Assembly (NCBI RefSeq): GCF_000720175.1
Contig: NZ_JOIX01000056.1
Span: 1-64,000 of the forward strand
Source: Streptomyces sp. NRRL S-337
GTDB taxonomy: Bacteria; Actinomycetota; Actinomycetes; Streptomycetales; Streptomycetaceae
Direction of reading: 5' to 3'
Length of the DNA: 64,000 nt
Part shown: piece by piece, positions 24,773 to 36,422 of the stretch
How the letters are laid out: every line of letters begins with the position of its first letter
How positions within the stretch are numbered: position 1 is the stretch's first letter
Notes under the pieces: model-generated
What the model saw: the letters and a program-made list of their open reading frames with translations, nothing else
Database searches by the model: none
What the model was told of the DNA's origin: nothing
Translations under genes and position numbers: made by a program

Positions 24773-24812
24773 GAGTGGGGGTGCGCGTGATTGCTCACGT
24801 GCACCCCCACTC
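24773..24812 (-). terminator. Terminator of the Fe-S oxidoreductase gene
   Basis: A long stem (GAGTGGGGGTGC paired with GCACCCCCACTC, inner CGTGA/TCACG, loop TTGC). On the minus strand it is followed by AGCTTTTCCC, a short T run. Confidence 0.85.
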
Positions 24813-24843
24813 GGGGTTTTCCTCAAGGTTCTTCAGGTGTGGG

Positions 24844-27111
24844 CTACTTCACCGGCTCGGGCTCCGGCTCGTTCGCCGTTTCCGGCTCGTCCGTCGGGTC
24901 GGTGGGCGTCTTGACGGAGTCCAGCAGGAGCTGGGCGACGTCAACGACCTGGATGGATTCCTTCGCCTTGCCGTCGTTCTTCTTGCCGTTGACCGAGTCG
25001 GTGAGCATGACCAGGCAGAAGGGGCAGGCGGTGGAGACGATGTCGGGGTTGAGGGAGAGGGCTTCGTCGACGCGTTCGTTGTTGATGCGCTTGCCGATGC
25101 GCTCTTCCATCCACATGCGGGCACCGCCGGCGCCGCAGCAGAAGCCGCGCTCCTTGTGGCGGTGCATCTCCTCGTTCCGCAGGCCCGGCACCTTGGCGAT
25201 GATCTCGCGCGGCGGGGTGTAGACCTTGTTGTGGCGGCCCAGGTAGCAGGGGTCGTGGTAGGTGATCAGGCCCTCGACCGGGGTGACGGGGATGAGCTTG
25301 CCCTCGTCGATGAGGTGCTGCAGCAGCTGCGTGTGGTGGATGACCTCGAACTCGCCGCCCAGCTGGGGGTACTCGTTCGCGATGGTGTTGAAGCAGTGCG
25401 GGCAGGTCGCGACGATCTTCTTCTTGGACTTCGGCTTCTTCGTCGACTCGTCCTCCGAGTCCTCGCCGAAGGCCATGTTCAGCATCTCGACGTTCTGCTG
25501 ACCGAGCTGCTGGAAGAGGAACTCGTTGCCCAGGCGGCGGGCCGAGTCACCGGTGCACGCCTCGTCGCCACCCATGATGGCGAACTTCACGCCCGCGATG
25601 TGGAGGAGTTCGGCGAAGGCCTTGGTGGTCTTCTTGGCGCGGTCCTCCAGGGCTCCGGCGCAGCCGACCCAGTACAGGTACTCGACCTCGGTGAGGTCCT
25701 CGATGTCCTTGCCGACGACCGGGACCTCGAAGTCGACCTCCTTGGTCCAGGCGAGGCGCTGCTTCTTGGCCAGGCCCCAGGGGTTGCCCTTCTTCTCCAG
25801 GTTCTTGAGCATGGTGCCGGCTTCGGAGGGGAAGCTGGACTCGATCATGACCTGGTAGCGGCGCATGTCGACGATGTGGTCGACGTGCTCGATGTCGACC
25901 GGGCACTGCTCGACGCAGGCACCGCAGGTGGTGCAGGACCACAGCACGTCCGGGTCGATGACGCCGTTCTCCTCCAGCGTCCCGATCAGCGGGCGCTCGG
26001 CCTCGGCCAGCGCCGACGCGGGCACGTCCTTGAGCTGCTCCTCGGTGGCCTGCTCCGTGCCCTCCATGTCCTTGCCGCCGCCGGCGAGCAGGTAGGGGGC
26101 CTTGGCGTGCGAGTGGTCGCGCAGGGCCATGATCAGCAGCTTGGGGGAGAGCGGCTTGCCGGTGTTCCACGCGGGGCACTGCGACTGGCAGCGGCCGCAC
26201 TCGGTGCAGGTGGAGAAGTCCAGCAGGCCCTTCCAGGAGAAGTGCTCGATCTGGGAGACGCCGAACTGGTCGTCCTCGCCCGGGTCCTCGAAGTCGATCG
26301 GCTTGCCCGCCGAGGTCATCGGCTGCAGCGCGCCCAGGGCGACGTCGCCGTCGGCCTCGCGCTTGAACCAGATGTTGGGGAAGGCCAGGAAGCGGTGCCA
26401 GGCGATGCTCATGTCGGTGTTGAGGCCGACCGTGATCGCCCACGTCATCGTCACGCCGAGCTTGATCATGGCGACGAAGTAGGTCAGGTTCTGCAGGGTG
26501 CCGAGGCTGAGCCCCTTGAACGCCGCGACGAGGGGGTACGAGGCGAAGTACGCGGGCTCGTAACCGTCGACGTGGTGCAGGGCGCCTTCGAGGCCGCGCA
26601 GCGTCATGATGGCCAGACCGATGACGAGGATGACGTACTCGACGAAGTACGCCTGCCAGGCGGTCGAACCGGCGAAGCGGGATTTGCGGCCGGCCCGCGA
26701 GGGCAGGTTCATCAGCCGGATCGCGATCAGCACGATGATGCCGAGCGTGGTGGCCGTACCGATGAACTCGGTGTAGAGCTCGTACGGCAGCCAGTTGCCG
26801 ATGACCGGCAGCACCCAGTCGGCCTTGAAGAGCTGGCCGTAGGCGTTGACGATCGTCAGCCCCAGAGTGAGGAAGCCGACGGCGACGAACCAGTGGGCGA
26901 TGCCGATGACACCCCACTTGTTCATACGTGTGTGGCCGACGAACTCTTTGCCGAGGGTGATCGTGCGCTGCTTCGGGTCGTCGGTGCGGGTGCCCGCCGG
27001 AACCGGCGAACCGAGCCGGAAGAACCGGATGAACCGGGCGATGGCTCGGCCGACGAGCGCAACACCGACTGCCGTGAGGACCAGCACCACGATGATCGCG
27101 GCGAGTTGCAT
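24844..27111 (-). CDS. Membrane-bound Fe-S oxidoreductase (heterodisulfide-reductase/CCG type)
   Basis: The product is 755 aa. The N-terminal 260 residues contain several transmembrane helices of NarI-like type. Two 4Fe-4S motifs follow: CTECGRCQSQCPAW at about 300 and CTTCGACVEQCPVD at about 391. Two CCG domains then bind further cofactors: VGCAGA with ACTGDSARR and CPHCFNTIANEYP, then HDPCYLGRH with FCCGAGGARMWMEE. The C-terminus is acidic. This layout passes electrons between the quinone pool and a soluble partner such as acyl-CoA dehydrogenase/ETF. GAGGAG lies 6 nt before the ATG. It is divergent from dnaK, so the shared region carries promoters for both. Confidence 0.88.
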   Translation of the reverse strand: MQLAAIIVVLVLTAVGVALVGRAIARFIRFFRLGSPVPAGTRTDDPKQRTITLGKEFVGHTRMNKWGVIGIAHWFVAVGFLTLGLTIVNAYGQLFKADWVLPVIGNWLPYELYTEFIGTATTLGIIVLIAIRLMNLPSRAGRKSRFAGSTAWQAYFVEYVILVIGLAIMTLRGLEGALHHVDGYEPAYFASYPLVAAFKGLSLGTLQNLTYFVAMIKLGVTMTWAITVGLNTDMSIAWHRFLAFPNIWFKREADGDVALGALQPMTSAGKPIDFEDPGEDDQFGVSQIEHFSWKGLLDFSTCTECGRCQSQCPAWNTGKPLSPKLLIMALRDHSHAKAPYLLAGGGKDMEGTEQATEEQLKDVPASALAEAERPLIGTLEENGVIDPDVLWSCTTCGACVEQCPVDIEHVDHIVDMRRYQVMIESSFPSEAGTMLKNLEKKGNPWGLAKKQRLAWTKEVDFEVPVVGKDIEDLTEVEYLYWVGCAGALEDRAKKTTKAFAELLHIAGVKFAIMGGDEACTGDSARRLGNEFLFQQLGQQNVEMLNMAFGEDSEDESTKKPKSKKKIVATCPHCFNTIANEYPQLGGEFEVIHHTQLLQHLIDEGKLIPVTPVEGLITYHDPCYLGRHNKVYTPPREIIAKVPGLRNEEMHRHKERGFCCGAGGARMWMEERIGKRINNERVDEALSLNPDIVSTACPFCLVMLTDSVNGKKNDGKAKESIQVVDVAQLLLDSVKTPTDPTDEPETANEPEPEPVK

Positions 27112-27297
27112 TGGGGGCTCCTCGAACCTGCGAGAGCGGAATTACTAAGCAGTAACTTTTTGGGTCTGACGCTGAGGTTACCCATTCTCCCCGGTGCCAT
27201 GAAGGCGCGCGGCCGGTGATCTGTGTCGCGCAGGCAACCCTGCGTCGCGGGTGGACGTCCTCGGGGAGGGCCGGGTGACGATAAGGGCGACATAAAA

Positions 27298-27370
27298 GTT
27301 GAGTGGGCTCGACTCAGCTCTGTTGACAGGTTTTTCTTGGTGTTGCACTCTTGAGCCTGTTCCACTCAAG
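27298..27370 (+). promoter_or_regulatory. dnaK promoter with two HspR-binding HAIR boxes
   Basis: HAIR consensus is CTTGAGT-N7-ACTCAAG. Box 1 (27350-27370) is CTTGAGC-N7-ACTCAAG, nearly perfect. Box 2 (27298-27318) is GTTGAGT-N7-ACTCAGC. Between them lies TTGACA (27323-27328), a good -35 element, with a -10 near 27345-27351. The repressor HspR, encoded at the end of this operon, should bind here and be released on heat shock. Confidence 0.88.
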
Positions 27371-27388
27371 TCAGCTGGAGGAATCGAA

Positions 27389-29156
27389 ATGGCACGTGCG
27401 GTCGGCATCGACCTGGGCACGACGAACTCCGTCGTCAGTGTTCTTGAAGGCGGTGAGCCCACCGTCATCACCAACGCCGAGGGCGCCAGGACCACGCCGT
27501 CCGTCGTCGCTTTCGCGAAGAACGGCGAGGTGCTGGTCGGCGAGGTCGCCAAGCGCCAGGCGGTCACCAACGTCGACAGGACCATCCGGTCGGTCAAGCG
27601 CCACATGGGCACCGACTGGAAGATCGGCATTGACGGCAAGGACTTCAACCCGCAGCAGATGAGCGCCTTCATCCTGCAGAAGCTCAAGCGGGATGCAGAG
27701 GCGTACCTGGGCGAGAAGGTCGTCGACGCGGTCATCACCGTTCCGGCCTACTTCAACGACTCCGAGCGCCAGGCCACCAAGGAGGCCGGTGAGATCGCGG
27801 GCCTCAACGTCCTGCGCATCGTCAACGAGCCCACCGCGGCCGCCCTGGCCTACGGCCTGGAGAAGGACGACCAGACCATTCTGGTCTTCGACCTCGGTGG
27901 CGGCACCTTCGACGTCTCGCTGCTGGAGATCGGCGACGGCGTCGTCGAGGTGAAGGCCACCAACGGTGACAACCACCTCGGTGGTGACGACTGGGACCAG
28001 CGCGTCGTCGACTACCTGGTCAAGCAGTTCCAGAACGGCCACGGCGTCGACCTGTCCAAGGACAAGATGGCGCTGCAGCGTCTGCGCGAGGCCGCCGAGA
28101 AGGCGAAGATCGAGCTGTCGTCGTCCACCGAGACGACGATCAACCTGCCGTACATCACCGCCTCGGCCGAGGGCCCGCTGCACCTGGACGAGAAGCTCAC
28201 CCGCTCGCAGTTCCAGCAGCTGACCGCGGACCTCCTGGAGCGCTGCAAGACCCCGTTCCACAACGTGATCAAGGACGCCGGCATCCAGCTGGCCGAGATC
28301 GACCACGTGGTCCTGGTCGGCGGTTCGACCCGTATGCCGGCCGTCGCCGAGCTCGTCAAGGAGCTGACCGGCGGCAAGGACGCCAACAAGGGCGTCAACC
28401 CGGACGAGGTCGTGGCCATCGGCGCCACCCTGCAGGCCGGTGTCCTCAAGGGTGAGGTCAAGGACGTCCTCCTGCTGGACGTCACCCCGCTGTCCCTGGG
28501 CATCGAGACCAAGGGCGGCATCATGACCAAGCTCATCGAGCGGAACACGACGATCCCGACCAAGCGGTCCGAGATCTTCACCACCGCCGAGGACAACCAG
28601 CCGTCCGTGCAGATCCAGGTCTACCAGGGCGAGCGCGAGATCGCGGCGTACAACAAGAAGCTCGGGATGTTCGAGCTGACCGGTCTGCCGCCGGCCCCGC
28701 GTGGCGTCCCGCAGATCGAGGTCTCCTTCGACATCGACGCCAACGGCATCATGCACGTGACCGCGAAGGACCTGGGCACGGGCAAGGAGCAGAAGATGAC
28801 CGTCACCGGCCGCCGAGGCCCGCAACCAGGGCGAGCAGCTCGTCTACCAGACCGAGAAGTTCCTCAAGGACAACGAGGACAAGGTCCCCGCTGAGGTCAA
28901 GACCGAGGTCGAGGAAGCCGTCACCGAGCTGAAGGAGAAGCTCAAGGGCGAGGACACCGCGGAGATCCGCACCGCCACCGAGAAGGTCGCGGCCGTCTCC
29001 CAGAAGCTCGGCCAGGCCATGTACGCCGACGCCCAGGCCGCGCAGGGCGCCGAGGGTGCTCCGGCCGGTGACCAGGCCAAGGCCGACGCCGCCGACGACG
29101 TCGTGGACGCCGAGATCGTCGACGACGAGAAGCCCAAGAAGGACGGTGCCGCGTGA
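27389..29156 (+). CDS. dnaK: Hsp70 chaperone DnaK, reading frame broken by an apparent 86-nt gap
   Basis: From ATG 27389 the ATPase domain is intact ([35 protein letters not shown]), followed by the substrate domain to [14 protein letters not shown]. At 28810/28811 the segment expected in actinobacterial DnaK (GSSLPKDEVNRMREE and on to HKRREA, about 29 residues) is missing. The sequence resumes [18 protein letters not shown] in another frame. As given, frame 1 stops at 28894. The normal end ([15 protein letters not shown]) is at 29156 and overlaps grpE (GTGA). The length is 1768 nt, one more than a multiple of three; restoring 86 nt gives 617 aa, the usual size. Because DnaK is essential or nearly so, an assembly error is the likeliest cause. 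GGAGG lies upstream. Confidence 0.92.
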
Positions 29157-29818
29157 CGGAGGAGACCCCGGGCTTTGAAGAGAAGCCCGACGTCCCCTCT
29201 GACGCCGCAACCCCCGAAGACGCGGCGCAGGAGGCCGAGTCCGCCGACAAGGCGGGCTCGGCCCCGGCCGGGGACGTACAGGACGTAGCGCTCCAGGCGC
29301 AGCTGGACCAGGTGCGTACGGCGCTCAACGAGCGCACGGCGGACCTCCAGCGGCTCCAGGCGGAGTACCAGAACTACCGTCGTCGGGTGGAACGGGACCG
29401 GGTCGCGGTCAAGGAGATCGCGGTGGCGAACCTCCTGTCCGAGCTCCTTCCCGTGCTCGACGACGTCGGCCGGGCGCGTGAACACGGCGAGCTGGTCGGC
29501 GGCTTCAAGTCGGTCGCCGAGTCGCTGGAAACCGTGGTCGCCAAGCTCGGTCTGCAGCAGTTCGGCAAGGAGGGCGAGCCCTTCGACCCGACGATCCACG
29601 AGGCCCTGATGCACTCGTACGCGCCCGACGTCACGGAGACGACGTGCGTGGCGATTCTGCAGCCCGGGTATCGCATCGGTGAGCGAACGATCCGCCCCGC
29701 GCGGGTCGCCGTCGCCGAACCGCAGCCGGGCGCGCAGAGCGCCAAGTCCGGATCGGATGACGACGCCAAGGGTGCCAAGGCTTCGGACGAGGAGAGCGGT
29801 GGCCCGGAAGAGGGCTGA
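29153..29818 (+). CDS. grpE: Nucleotide exchange factor GrpE
   Basis: The product is 221 aa. The acidic N-terminal tail is followed by a long coiled coil ([20 protein letters not shown]) and the beta domain ([14 protein letters not shown] ... [19 protein letters not shown]). It releases ADP from DnaK. The start GTG shares bases with the dnaK stop, so it is coupled. The C-terminal extension is rich in Asp, Lys and Ser, as in other streptomycetes. Confidence 0.96.
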   Translation: MTEETPGFEEKPDVPSDAATPEDAAQEAESADKAGSAPAGDVQDVALQAQLDQVRTALNERTADLQRLQAEYQNYRRRVERDRVAVKEIAVANLLSELLPVLDDVGRAREHGELVGGFKSVAESLETVVAKLGLQQFGKEGEPFDPTIHEALMHSYAPDVTETTCVAILQPGYRIGERTIRPARVAVAEPQPGAQSAKSGSDDDAKGAKASDEESGGPEEG

Positions 29819-29863
29819 CGTGGGGACAAATAGAAGAACCGCGCGGGAGGAGGGACGTCGAGG

Positions 29864-31036
29864 ATGAGCACCAAGGACTTCGTCGAGAAGGACTATTACA
29901 AGGTCCTCGGCGTCCCGAAGGACGCCACCGAAGCGGAGATCAAGAAGGCGTACCGCAAGCTGGCCCGGGAGAACCACCCGGACGCCAACAAGGGCGACGC
30001 CAAGGCCGAGGAGCGCTTCAAGGAGATCTCCGAGGCCAATGACGTCCTGGGGGACGCCAAGCGCCGCAAGGAGTACGACGAGGCGCGCGCGCTGTTCGGC
30101 AACGGCGGCTTCCGGCCGGGGCCGGGCGGTGGCGGCAGCTTCAACTTCGACCTGGGCGACCTGTTCGGGGGATCGGCCGGGGGCGGCGGTGCCGGCGGCT
30201 TCGGCGGCGGGCTCGGCGACGTCTTCGGCGGTCTGTTCAACCGCGGCGGTGCCACGGGTACGCGTACCCAGCCGCGGCGCGGCCAGGACGTCGAGTCCGA
30301 GGTGACGCTGAGCTTCACCGAGGCGGTCGACGGGGCCACGGTCCCGCTGCGGATGTCCAGCCAGGCGGCCTGCAAGGCATGTTCGGGCACCGGCGACAAA
30401 AACGGTACGCCTCGGGTCTGCCCGACGTGTGTCGGCACCGGCCAGGTCAGCCGGGGCGCGGGCGGCGGCTTCTCGCTCACCGACCCGTGCGCCGACTGCA
30501 AGGGCCGCGGCCTGATCGCGCAGGACCCGTGCGACGTCTGCAAGGGCAGCGGACGGGCCACCAGCGCGCGCACGATGCAGGTCCGCATCCCCGCGGGCGT
30601 CTCCGACGGGCAGCGGATCCGGCTGCGCGGCAAGGGCGCTCCCGGTGAGCGGGGCGGCCCGGCCGGCGACCTGTACGTGGTCGTGCACGTCGGCGCCCAC
30701 CCGGTCTTCGGCCGCAAGGGCGACAACCTCACCGTCACGGTGCCGGTCACCTTCCCGGAGGCGGCGCTCGGCGGCGAGGTGAAGGTGCCGACGCTGGGCG
30801 GCCCGCCGGTGACGCTGAAGGTGCCGGCCGGCACTCCCAACGGACGCACGATGCGGGCCCGGGGCAAGGGCGCGGCCCGCAAGGACGGCACCCGGGGTGA
30901 TCTGCTGGTCACCATCGAGGTCGTCGTTCCCCAGGACCTCAGCGACGAGGCGAGGGAAGCGCTGGAGTCCTATCGCGAGGCGACCGCGGGGGCCGACCCG
31001 CGGGCGGAGCTGTTCCAGGCCGCGAAGGGAGCTTGA
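29864..31036 (+). CDS. dnaJ: Co-chaperone DnaJ
   Basis: The product is 390 aa. The J-domain carries the HPD motif ([18 protein letters not shown]). A Gly/Phe-rich linker follows ([15 protein letters not shown]). The zinc domain has four CXXCXGXG-type repeats ([39 protein letters not shown]), and a C-terminal substrate domain follows. It stimulates DnaK ATPase and delivers substrates. GGAGG precedes the ATG. It lies 45 nt after grpE in the operon. Confidence 0.96.
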   Translation: MSTKDFVEKDYYKVLGVPKDATEAEIKKAYRKLARENHPDANKGDAKAEERFKEISEANDVLGDAKRRKEYDEARALFGNGGFRPGPGGGGSFNFDLGDLFGGSAGGGGAGGFGGGLGDVFGGLFNRGGATGTRTQPRRGQDVESEVTLSFTEAVDGATVPLRMSSQAACKACSGTGDKNGTPRVCPTCVGTGQVSRGAGGGFSLTDPCADCKGRGLIAQDPCDVCKGSGRATSARTMQVRIPAGVSDGQRIRLRGKGAPGERGGPAGDLYVVVHVGAHPVFGRKGDNLTVTVPVTFPEAALGGEVKVPTLGGPPVTLKVPAGTPNGRTMRARGKGAARKDGTRGDLLVTIEVVVPQDLSDEAREALESYREATAGADPRAELFQAAKGA

Positions 31037-31037
31037 G

Positions 31038-31490
31038 ATGGAGAGCCGGGGCGGGCAGCGTCGTAACCCGTATGAACTGACCGAAGAGTCGCCGGTGTAC
31101 GTCATCTCCGTCGCGGCTCAGCTCTCCGGCCTGCATCCGCAGACCCTTCGGCAGTACGACCGGCTGGGGCTGGTCTCGCCCGACCGCACGGCCGGGCGGG
31201 GCCGCCGCTACTCCGCCCGGGACATCGAGCTGCTCCGCACGGTGCAGCAGCTGTCCCAGGACGAGGGCATCAACCTCGCCGGCATCAAACGCATCATCGA
31301 GCTGGAGAACCAGGTCGCGGCCCTGCAGCAGCGGATCGCCGAGCTGCAGGGCGCCCTGGAGGGCGCGGCCAGCGCGATGCAGCAGCGGGAGGCCGCGGTG
31401 CACGCCTCCTATCGGCGCGATCTGGTGCCCTATCAGGACGTGCAGCAGACCAGCGCGCTGGTGGTGTGGCGGCCGAAGCGGTCCGACTGA
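31038..31490 (+). CDS. hspR: MerR-family heat-shock repressor HspR
   Basis: The product is 150 aa. The winged-helix head reads VYVISVAAQLSGLHPQTLRQ and YDRLGLVSPDR, and a coiled-coil tail follows (ELENQVAALQQRIAELQ). It starts one base after the dnaJ stop, so it is the last gene of the dnaK operon. It represses dnaK and clpB through the HAIR boxes, in known cases using DnaK as co-repressor. A damaged DnaK would therefore be expected to derepress the regulon. Confidence 0.95.
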   Translation: MESRGGQRRNPYELTEESPVYVISVAAQLSGLHPQTLRQYDRLGLVSPDRTAGRGRRYSARDIELLRTVQQLSQDEGINLAGIKRIIELENQVAALQQRIAELQGALEGAASAMQQREAAVHASYRRDLVPYQDVQQTSALVVWRPKRSD

Positions 31491-31518
31491 CGGGCGCCGC
31501 GTCCGGCGGTTTCACGGC

Positions 31519-31554
31519 CGAGGGCCGGGGTGGTGACGACCGCCCCGGCCCTCG
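31519..31554. terminator. Terminator of the dnaK operon
   Basis: CGAGGGCCGGGGTGGT, loop GACG, ACCGCCCCGGCCCTCG: a 16-bp stem with one wobble pair. It lies between hspR and the convergent genes. Confidence 0.9.
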
Positions 31555-31613
31555 GTCGTGTCCGGTGCGGGCCGCACGGGCGTGCCGGGCCGGGAGCGGC
31601 CCCGGCGGGGCGC

Positions 31614-32018
31614 TCAGCTGCCGTTGTAGCCCGCCGTCGGCATCGACAGCCGGCGGTGTACCTGTGACTTCATCGCGAGCGTGTAGACCGGCTCGTCGAG
31701 GTCGGCGGTCTCCAGCCGGACGCCGGCCGCCGCGCAGCGGGCGCTGAACTCGTCGGCGCCGTCGATGGCGTTCTCCAGCGCCCGCCGATTGGGCGTCACG
31801 AACACGTCGACCAGGCCCTTTTCGACGTCGCGCCACAGCGCGCTGTGGTCGGCGCGCAGGTGATGCAGGGTGAGCTGGCAGGTCAGGTGGTAATCACGGG
31901 CCGCCGCCCACTGCTTGCACATGTCGTGCTGGCTGCGGTCGTCGACCAGGAACGGGTCCTCGTCCAGCTCGGACAGCGGCATCAGGCAGGCGATCGCCGT
32001 CACTCGGACCGAGTTCAT
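31614..32018 (-). CDS. Conserved small protein, resolvase-like fold without catalytic serine
   Basis: The product is 134 aa. TAIACLMPLSELDEDPFLVD, then DDRSQHDMCKQWAAARDYHL and KGLVDVFVTPNRRALENA, recalls the N-terminal domain of serine recombinases (strand, DRQ...C..WA, then G.VDVV...R). The Ser nucleophile region is not seen and the DNA-binding domain is missing. It is probably a non-catalytic relative. GGAGGG precedes the ATG. Its start overlaps the stop of the upstream zinc-ribbon gene. The fold assignment is an impression, not a search. Confidence 0.6.
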   Translation of the reverse strand: MNSVRVTAIACLMPLSELDEDPFLVDDRSQHDMCKQWAAARDYHLTCQLTLHHLRADHSALWRDVEKGLVDVFVTPNRRALENAIDGADEFSARCAAAGVRLETADLDEPVYTLAMKSQVHRRLSMPTAGYNGS

Positions 32019-32251
32019 CGTGCCCTCCGGTGCGTGGCGACTGTGGGGGCGACGATACCCCCGAGGGCGGCCCGTGGTGGAGGGGCTGTACCGGGTGGCG
32101 AGGCGTATCCGCAGGCGTGGCAGATCTTCCAGCCGTCCTGGTTGACCGCGAGCTGGCCGCCGCAGCGCGGACAGAGCTCGGCGTGCGGGCAGGGACGGGC
32201 GGGGTGCGGACGGCGCGGAACGGTCGTCACGATGCGCAAAGCCGACGCCAT
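32015..32251 (-). CDS. Small zinc-ribbon protein
   Basis: The product is 78 aa. CPRCGGQLAVNQDGWKICHA and CGY form a CX2C-X13-CX2C ribbon. A Pro/Arg-rich N-terminus and an Ala/Pro-rich tail flank it. ATG at 32251 has GGAGGC upstream. The stop overlaps the next gene (ATGA), so the two are one unit. The function is unknown. Confidence 0.65.
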   Translation of the reverse strand: MASALRIVTTVPRRPHPARPCPHAELCPRCGGQLAVNQDGWKICHACGYASPPGTAPPPRAALGGIVAPTVATHRRAR

Positions 32252-32413
32252 GGCGCCTCCAGCTGCCTTCTTCCGGCCGGGACGACGCCGAAGTTGCCCG
32301 TCGTTGTCCGGTGCTGTTCGGTCCCCGTCGTACTTGGGTACCAGGTGACGTGGTGACACCGGATGCGGAGGATCCGTTTTCGGACAGGTCTGGACCAGAG
32401 CGCTCTCGGGCGC

Positions 32414-32818
32414 TCAGGCCCGTCCCATGGCCCTGGTCACCGCGATCTCGATCATGACCCGATCGGGGTTGGGGGCCGGCGTCCGCCCGTACCGCTCGGC
32501 GTACCGCGCGACGGCATCGGCCACCACCTCGGTCTCGGTCCGCACCCGCGCGACGCCCTCCAGGGTCGCCCAGCGGCCCCGGTCGACCTGGCACACCGCG
32601 ACCCGCGCCCCGTCCGGCCCGGCGGCGAGCACGTTCTTGACCTTGGTGCTGTCCTTGCGGGTGATGACCCGCGCGATCCGCTGCCCGGCGTCGTAGGTGA
32701 CCCCCACCGGAACGACGTGCGGCGTCCCGTCGGGCCGCGGCGTGGTGAGCGTCGGCATCAGGTACTCGCCCCAGAAGGCGAGGTACTCGGGACTGAGGGC
32801 GCTGAGGTCGTGGGCCAT
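32414..32818 (-). CDS. PPOX-class F420/FMN-binding oxidoreductase-like protein
   Basis: The product is 134 aa, a split-barrel flavin/F420-binding protein. It begins with a TLTTPRPDGTPHVVPVG strand pair and continues RVITRKDSTKVKNVLAAG and RWATLEGVARVRTE. It resembles the pyridoxamine-5'-phosphate-oxidase-like family, many of which bind F420 in actinobacteria. The substrate is unknown. It is divergent from clpB. Confidence 0.82.
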   Translation of the reverse strand: MAHDLSALSPEYLAFWGEYLMPTLTTPRPDGTPHVVPVGVTYDAGQRIARVITRKDSTKVKNVLAAGPDGARVAVCQVDRGRWATLEGVARVRTETEVVADAVARYAERYGRTPAPNPDRVMIEIAVTRAMGRA

Positions 32819-32883
32819 GGGCGTCAGGGTAATTGGGGGGGCAGGGTGGGGGAGCGCCGGTGCCCGGATCGGGCCGGAGCGGG

Positions 32884-32904
32884 CTTGAGTGGAATAGACT
32901 CAAC
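32884..32904 (+). promoter_or_regulatory. HspR HAIR box upstream of clpB
   Basis: CTTGAGT-N7 (GGAATAG)-ACTCAAC matches the HAIR consensus except for the last base. It lies about 90 nt before the clpB start, so clpB should belong to the HspR regulon with dnaK. Confidence 0.88.
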
Positions 32905-32992
32905 TTATCGCATGTTGGCATAGGCAGGATGGGCTCAGGGCACGTGCGCCAGTACCGGGTACGGGCACGAGTACGAGGAGGATCACAAGGCC

Positions 32993-35629
<2,637 letters not shown>

Positions 35630-35638
35630 GCCGGGGCC

Positions 35639-35668
35639 GGCCCGGGTGGGGGATCGCCCGCCCGGGCC
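35639..35668. terminator. Hairpin terminator after clpB
   Basis: GGCCCGGGTGGG pairs imperfectly with GCCCGCCCGGGCC around GGATC, just after the clpB stop. Confidence 0.65.
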
Positions 35669-35791
35669 GCCGGAGCCGCCGGTGGATCGTCCCCTTGACC
35701 TACACGTTGCCCGCACCGGCACCGTCCGGGCTTGCCAGGACGGGGCGGATGTGGGGGAGGATGGCAGGGACCATACGAAGGGAATTCCACG

Positions 35792-36328
35792 GTGAGCATC
35801 GACCCGTCCTCGATTCCGAATTTCGGGGGCCAGCCCGAACCGCAGCCGTCGGGGCCTGATGGTCCCGTGCTGCCAGACCAGGACCTGGTCAAGCAGCTCC
35901 TCGACCAGATGGAGCTGAAGTACGTAGTCGACGAGGAGGGTGACCTCGCCGCGCCGTGGGAGCAGTTCCGCACGTACTTCATGTTCCGGGGCGAGGAGGA
36001 GCAGCAGATCTTCTCCGTCCGCACGTTCTACGACCGTGTCCACGGCCTCGATGAGAAGTCGAAGCTGCTGGAGGCGATCGACGACTGGAACCGCCGGACG
36101 CTGTGGCCCAAGGCCTACACCCACACCCATGACGACGGCACGGTCCGTCTGATCGGTGAGGCATCGATGCTGATCGGCACCGGTGTTTCGCTCGAACACT
36201 TCGTGTCGAGCACGGTCAGCTGGGTTCGCGCCTCGATCGAATTCGACAAGTGGATCGTCGAGCAGCTCGGTTTGGAGGCCGAGATCGACGGCGATTCCGA
36301 CGACAAGCCGGGCGAGGAGGAGGGCTGA
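35792..36328 (+). CDS. YbjN-domain protein
   Basis: The product is 178 aa and acidic. The core reads KYVVDEEGDLAAPWEQFRTY, then RTFYDRVHGLDEKSKLLE, and DWNRRTLWPKAYTHTHDDGT, typical of the YbjN/type III chaperone-like fold. It acts in the cytoplasm; the role is unknown. GTG at 35792 is used with GAAGGGA upstream. A bidirectional terminator follows. Confidence 0.8.
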   Translation: MSIDPSSIPNFGGQPEPQPSGPDGPVLPDQDLVKQLLDQMELKYVVDEEGDLAAPWEQFRTYFMFRGEEEQQIFSVRTFYDRVHGLDEKSKLLEAIDDWNRRTLWPKAYTHTHDDGTVRLIGEASMLIGTGVSLEHFVSSTVSWVRASIEFDKWIVEQLGLEAEIDGDSDDKPGEEEG

Positions 36329-36356
36329 CGCCCCCTTTCACCCCCGGACCCGGCTG

Positions 36357-36390
36357 CGCGGGCCCAGGAGCATCCGCTCCGGGGCCCGCG
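36357..36390. terminator. Bidirectional terminator
   Basis: CGCGGGCCC and GGGCCCGCG flank a loop with an inner GGAG/CTCC pair, between the convergent YbjN and aminotransferase genes. Confidence 0.8.
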
Positions 36391-36422
36391 TCGTCGTGTG
36401 TGGGGGGCTTTCCCGCCGCCGG

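Noticed and set aside
28800..28820. Programmed frameshift in dnaK
   Set aside because: A whole conserved stretch is missing, not just a frame change; no slippery sequence is seen and no DnaK uses recoding.
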